From contig CAJXWO010000029.1 of the NCBI GenBank assembly GCA_913062865.1, positions 1-35,042 of the forward strand: a stretch of DNA of 35,042 nucleotides. The letters are read 5' to 3'. The notes under the pieces are model-generated. The model saw only the letters and a list, made by a program, of their open reading frames with translations, was not told the DNA's origin and did not search any database. A program made the position numbers and the translations under genes. Of the stretch, positions 31,660 to 35,042 are shown piece after piece. How positions within the stretch are numbered: position 1 is the stretch's first letter; each line of letters starts with the position of its first letter. The stretch is from an uncultured Paracoccaceae bacterium. Its GTDB lineage: Bacteria; Pseudomonadota; Alphaproteobacteria; Rhodobacterales; Rhodobacteraceae.

Positions 31660-33618
31660 TCATACATCCAACTCCTCAACGAACCGCGCGTTCTCGGAAA
31701 TATACTGGAACCGCAGTTCCGGCTTCTTCCCCATCAGCCGTTCCACCAGGTCGTCGGTCTCTCCGGGCACTTCGTCGTCGATTCGCACGCGGATCAGTTT
31801 GCGGCTGGCGGGATCCATCGTGGTTTCCTTGAGGTCCTTGGCGTCCATTTCGCCCAGGCCCTTGAAGCGGCTGACCTCGATCTTGCCCTTGCCGCCCAGT
31901 CCCTGTTCCACCAGCGCAGCTTTTTCGGCCTCGTCCAGGCAATAGACCCGCTTGGCGCCTTGCGTGACGCGGAAGAGCGGCGGGCAGGCAAGGTAAAGGT
32001 GGCCCGCGTCGATCATCGGGCGCATCTGGGTGAAGAAGAACGTCATCAACAGCGACGCAATATGCGCCCCGTCCACATCCGCGTCGGTCATGATGATGAT
32101 CTTGTCATAGCGCAGATCGTCGAGGTTGAATTTCGTCCCCAACCCCACGCCAAGTGCCTGGGTCAGGTCGTTGATTTCCTGGTTCGAGCCGAGCTTGGAA
32201 CTGGCCGCGCCCAGCACGTTCAGGATCTTGCCGCGCAGGGGCAGGAGCGCCTGGGTCTTGCGGTCCCGCGCCATCTTGGCCGAGCCACCCGCGCTGTCGC
32301 CCTCGACGATGAAAAGCTCCGTGCCGTCGCGGTTGGTCGCGGTGCAATCCACCAGCTTGCCGGGCAGGCGCAGTTTTTTCGTGGCGGTCTTGCGCTGGGT
32401 CTCTTTCTCCTGCTTGCGGCGCAGGCGTTCCTCGGCCCGCAGCACGAGGAAATCGAGGATCGCGCCCGCGGATTTCGTATCGGCCGCCAGCCAGTTGTCG
32501 AAATGGTCGCGCACCGAGCCTTCGACCAGGCGTTGCGCCTCGGTCGTTGCCAGCCGGTCCTTGGTCTGGCCCACGAATTCGGGTTCGCGGATGAAACAGG
32601 ACACCAGCGCGCAACCGCCGGTGATCAAATCGTCACGGGTAATCTGCGCGGCCTTCTTGTTGTTGGCCAGCTCGCCATAGGCGCGGATGCCCTTGAGGAT
32701 CGCGGCCCAGAACCCGGCCTCGTGCGTGCCGCCCTCGGGCGTGGGCACGGTGTTACAGTAGGACTGGATGAACCCGTCGCGCATGGGCGTCCAGTTGATT
32801 GCCCATTCGACCTTGCCGGGTGTGTTGAACCGGCTTTGAAAATCGACCGTCCCGGCAAAGGGCCGGTCGGCGTAAGTGGTTGCGCCGCCCAGCGTGTCCT
32901 GCAGGTAATCGGCCAGGCCACCGGGAAAGTGGAACATGGCCTCTTGCGGCGTGTCGCCATCGGCGATCGCCGATTTCCAGCGGATCTCGACGCCGGAAAA
33001 CAGGTAGGCCTTGGACCGCACCATCTGGAACAGCCGCGCGGGCTTGAACCGGTGGTGGCCGAAGATCTCTTCGTCGGCATGGAAGGTCACGGTGGTGCCG
33101 CGCCGGTTGGGGGCCGCGCCGATCTGTGCCACGGGGCCCAGCGGCAACCCGCGTGAAAAACGCTGCTCATAGAGCTGCCGGTCGCGCGCCACCTGCACTA
33201 CCATCGAATCGCTCAGCGCGTTGACCACCGACGCGCCCACACCGTGCAGACCGCCCGAGGTCTGGTAGGCCTTGCCCGAGAACTTGCCGCCCGCGTGCAG
33301 CGTACACAGGATGACCTCGAGCGCGGATTTATCCGGAAACTTGGGGTGCGGGTCGATGGGGATGCCGCGGCCGTTGTCGCGGATGGTGACGCTGTAATCC
33401 TCGTGCAGTTCCACCTCGATCCGGTTGGCATGGCCGGCCACAGCCTCGTCCATTGAGTTGTCCAGCACCTCGGCCACGAGGTGATGCAGCGCACGCTCGT
33501 CGGTGCCGCCGATATACATGCCGGGGCGTTTGCGGACGGGTTCGAGCCCCTCCAGCACCTCGATCGACGAGGCGTCATAGGTCGAAGGCTCCGCGCCGTG
33601 CAGGAGATCGTCTGCCAT
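31660..33618 (-). CDS. parE: DNA topoisomerase IV subunit B
   Basis: ParE is the ATPase subunit of topoisomerase IV, which decatenates daughter chromosomes. The 652-residue protein has the GHKL ATPase motifs 'EVLDNSMDEAVAG' and 'IRDNGRGIPID', the 'TSGGLHGVGASVVNAL' lid region, and the TOPRIM motifs 'IVEGDSAGGSAK' and 'DADVDGAHI'. Length and the absence of the long GyrB insertion favour ParE over GyrB. It is a single gene with no parC in the window. Confidence 0.95.
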   Translation of the reverse strand: MADDLLHGAEPSTYDASSIEVLEGLEPVRKRPGMYIGGTDERALHHLVAEVLDNSMDEAVAGHANRIEVELHEDYSVTIRDNGRGIPIDPHPKFPDKSALEVILCTLHAGGKFSGKAYQTSGGLHGVGASVVNALSDSMVVQVARDRQLYEQRFSRGLPLGPVAQIGAAPNRRGTTVTFHADEEIFGHHRFKPARLFQMVRSKAYLFSGVEIRWKSAIADGDTPQEAMFHFPGGLADYLQDTLGGATTYADRPFAGTVDFQSRFNTPGKVEWAINWTPMRDGFIQSYCNTVPTPEGGTHEAGFWAAILKGIRAYGELANNKKAAQITRDDLITGGCALVSCFIREPEFVGQTKDRLATTEAQRLVEGSVRDHFDNWLAADTKSAGAILDFLVLRAEERLRRKQEKETQRKTATKKLRLPGKLVDCTATNRDGTELFIVEGDSAGGSAKMARDRKTQALLPLRGKILNVLGAASSKLGSNQEINDLTQALGVGLGTKFNLDDLRYDKIIIMTDADVDGAHIASLLMTFFFTQMRPMIDAGHLYLACPPLFRVTQGAKRVYCLDEAEKAALVEQGLGGKGKIEVSRFKGLGEMDAKDLKETTMDPASRKLIRVRIDDEVPGETDDLVERLMGKKPELRFQYISENARFVEELDV

Positions 33619-33684
33619 GGGTTTGCTGCTCTTTGCTTTGGTTGGAGCGCAGTATGGCAGAGGGGCGCGAGGGGGGGAAGTGGG

Positions 33685-34065
33685 TCAGGCCGTGGCGAGT
33701 GTGCGGAGATAGGCAGCGAAGCTCTCCGCATCCATGTCGCCGCGCGCAAGGGCGATGATCCGGTCGCCGATTTCGGTCCCAGGGATTGAGAGCGTCGTGC
33801 CGTTGGCCCAAAGACAAAAATTCATTGCATCAAAGGCGGTGCGCTTGTTCCCGTCATTGAAGCAATGACCGCGCGCGATCGACTCTGCGTAGTTCGCCGC
33901 CAGATCGAAAACATCTTCGATCATGTCATAGACCACGCGGTTCTCGACGCGCGCCAGCGCAGCTTCAAGGGACTTGTCAGGTGCACGGCCCGGGATTTCG
34001 CCAGGGTTCAACGCGGCGTCATGCAGCGTTTCCACAAGCGCAGCCGTCAAAAGGACAAAGCTCAT
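33685..34065 (-). CDS. doc: Doc-type toxin (Fic/Doc domain)
   Basis: The 126-residue protein has the Doc variant of the Fic motif, HxFxDxNKRTA, in 'HCFNDGNKRTAFDAMNF'. Doc toxins phosphorylate elongation factor Tu and stop translation until neutralised by Phd. The motif's histidine, aspartate, asparagine, lysine and arginine are all present, so the toxin is probably active. Its ATG overlaps the antitoxin stop by 4 bases (ATGA), the usual coupling. It lies 66 bases from parE. Confidence 0.93.
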   Translation of the reverse strand: MSFVLLTAALVETLHDAALNPGEIPGRAPDKSLEAALARVENRVVYDMIEDVFDLAANYAESIARGHCFNDGNKRTAFDAMNFCLWANGTTLSIPGTEIGDRIIALARGDMDAESFAAYLRTLATA

Positions 34066-34313
34066 TTGTCCTTGAGATAGTCAAGGATTGGCTGCACGTC
34101 TTCGCGGCTCGCCTCGAGATATGCCTGCAGCTCCTCCATCGTCGCATAACGCGGCGCGTCCTGCAGGGTCGCCTCCTCGGGGACGAGATAGGCCACGCAG
34201 CGCGAGTTCTTCATGATCGCCACAGGTTTGCCGCCAGCCTTGTCCAGAACCTTTTGCGGTTCTCGGAGTTCGGTCATGGTGGCGATCAGGTTCGTATGCA
34301 GTTTCTTTGGCAT
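34062..34313 (-). CDS. phd: Phd/YefM-family antitoxin
   Basis: The 83-residue antitoxin has the Phd N-terminal DNA-binding fold ('ATMTELREPQKVLDKAGG', 'KPVAIMKNSRCVAYLVPEEA') and a charged C-terminal tail ('LEASREDVQPILDYLKDK') that would wrap the toxin. It both neutralises Doc and represses its own operon. I chose the ATG at 34313, with GGAG nine bases upstream. An in-frame ATG 25 codons further upstream lies in the operator region and is unlikely. Confidence 0.9.
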   Translation of the reverse strand: MPKKLHTNLIATMTELREPQKVLDKAGGKPVAIMKNSRCVAYLVPEEATLQDAPRYATMEELQAYLEASREDVQPILDYLKDK

Positions 34314-34330
34314 CTTAGTGTGCTCCAAAA

Positions 34331-34350
34331 TGTATATTTCAGTGTATATT
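34331..34350. promoter_or_regulatory. Putative phd-doc operator (direct repeat)
   Basis: Two identical copies of TGTATATT (34331-34338 and 34343-34350) start 12 bases apart, 17 bases upstream of the antitoxin ATG. On the minus strand they give AT-rich TATACA/-10-like sequence, so bound antitoxin could block the promoter. The rest of the 34351-34569 gap shows no gene. Confidence 0.45.
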
Positions 34351-34569
34351 AAGGGTGTGGGTCCGGCAAGGCCGTTTAGCGCATGCACAGGGCTGGACCC
34401 CTTTGGATCGCAGGCCTATAAGGCGCCCATGATGTACGGTTTCGCGATCATCATTCGAATTACATGCCCGGCGCTCTGACCGAAACGAGCCGCCGGGACA
34501 AATGGCGTCTGGCCTGCCGCGCCGCCCTGACCCCCTGATTTACGACACGCATTCCAAAGGACGCCCGAA

Positions 34570-35042
34570 ATGTGCGCCGACACGACAGACACGCCCGACT
34601 ACAAAGACACGCTGAACCTGCCGCGAACCGATTTCCCGATGCGCGCGGGCCTGCCCAAGCGCGAGCCCGCCTGGCTTGAGCGTTGGGAAAAGATCGGCAT
34701 CTATGACCGCCTGCGCGAGAAAGAGGGCCGCACGCCCTTCACGCTGCATGACGGCCCTCCCTATGCCAACGGCCACCTGCATATCGGCCACGCGCTGAAC
34801 AAGATCCTCAAGGACATGGTGGTGCGGTCCCAGCAAATGATGGGCCGCGATGCGCGCTACATCCCTGGTTGGGACTGTCACGGTCTGCCCATCGAATGGA
34901 AGATCGAGGAACAGTACCGCGCCAAGGGCAAGAACAAGGACGAGGTCGACGTGGTCGATTTCCGCCAGGAATGCCGGAAATTCGCCGAAGGCTGGATCGA
35001 CATCCAGCGTGACGAGTTCAAGCGCCTGGGCGTGACCGGAAA
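34570..35042 (+). CDS. ileS: Isoleucyl-tRNA synthetase, 5' part
   Basis: The frame opens at ATG 34570 after AAAGGA and runs off the window end, giving about 157 residues. '[20 protein letters not shown]' is the class I HIGH region of IleRS, followed by '[19 protein letters not shown]', typical of the Ile/Val/Leu group. The N-terminal '[20 protein letters not shown]' is specific for IleRS. The enzyme charges tRNA(Ile). The editing domain, KMSKS loop and C-terminal zinc region lie beyond the window. Confidence 0.97.
   Translation, partial: MCADTTDTPDYKDTLNLPRTDFPMRAGLPKREPAWLERWEKIGIYDRLREKEGRTPFTLHDGPPYANGHLHIGHALNKILKDMVVRSQQMMGRDARYIPGWDCHGLPIEWKIEEQYRAKGKNKDEVDVVDFRQECRKFAEGWIDIQRDEFKRLGVTG

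Noticed and set aside
34213-34479. An 88-codon frame antisense to the antitoxin start and operator
   Set aside because: It has no ribosome site or similarity and overlaps the phd gene and its regulatory region.
1-35042. CRISPR arrays, tRNAs, insertion sequences or prophage genes
   Set aside because: I saw no regularly spaced repeats, tRNA cloverleaf signatures, transposase or phage proteins; the only tandem repeat is the in-gene DPDAE array.

Overview
The window looks like a high-GC chromosomal segment from the Rhodobacterales (Roseobacter/Rhodobacter relatives, Alphaproteobacteria). The evidence is a SAM/SAH-type riboswitch in front of metK, an arrangement known from that order; an irr / fabA-fabB-fabI block; a DUF1194 protein; a phoH-ybeY-corC-lnt-metK run; and a bacterial type A RNase P RNA. 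It is mostly ordinary housekeeping chromosome with small accessory pockets. I see no insertion sequence, prophage, CRISPR array, tRNA or rRNA gene.

Layout. 1-3350: a zinc-free quinone oxidoreductase, a LysR regulator divergent from a DUF1127 mini-protein, and a Bax-inhibitor-1 membrane protein with a strong terminator. 3350-8090 (minus strand): ceramidase-like membrane enzyme, gatC, gatA, a calcium-motif lipoprotein, an AmpD-type amidase, then rnpB and rpmG from their own promoters. 8190-10290: a UPF0173 metallo-hydrolase, a divergent HisA paralogue and a GNAT acetyltransferase. 10380-18210 (minus strand): miaB, a two-gene OmpA/lipoprotein insert with its own signals, then phoH-ybeY-corC-lnt and riboswitch-controlled metK. 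These serve tRNA modification, RNA maturation, lipoprotein acylation and SAM supply.

18320-23270: a glycosyltransferase-like protein, a flavin reductase, then fabA-fabB-fabI (unsaturated fatty acid synthesis and elongation) divergent from irr, the iron/heme-responsive regulator. 23320-26520: a cytochrome P450 with an atypical I-helix and the LolCE/LolD lipoprotein exporter. 26600-31620: an acidic RTX-type protein with a 15-bp tandem repeat, a YdcZ transporter, three related small c-type cytochromes in tandem, a DUF1194 von Willebrand protein, an unrecognised cytosolic protein and an L,D-transpeptidase. 31660-35042: parE, a Phd-Doc toxin-antitoxin pair and the 5' part of ileS, cut by the window edge.

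The observations most worth a second look are the OmpA/lipoprotein pair sharing a cysteine-containing module and inserted into a conserved operon order, the three-cytochrome cluster with no obvious partner enzyme, the HisA paralogue with altered catalytic and phosphate-loop residues, the P450 lacking the usual I-helix threonine, and the riboswitch. All calls come from reading the sequence; no database search was possible.
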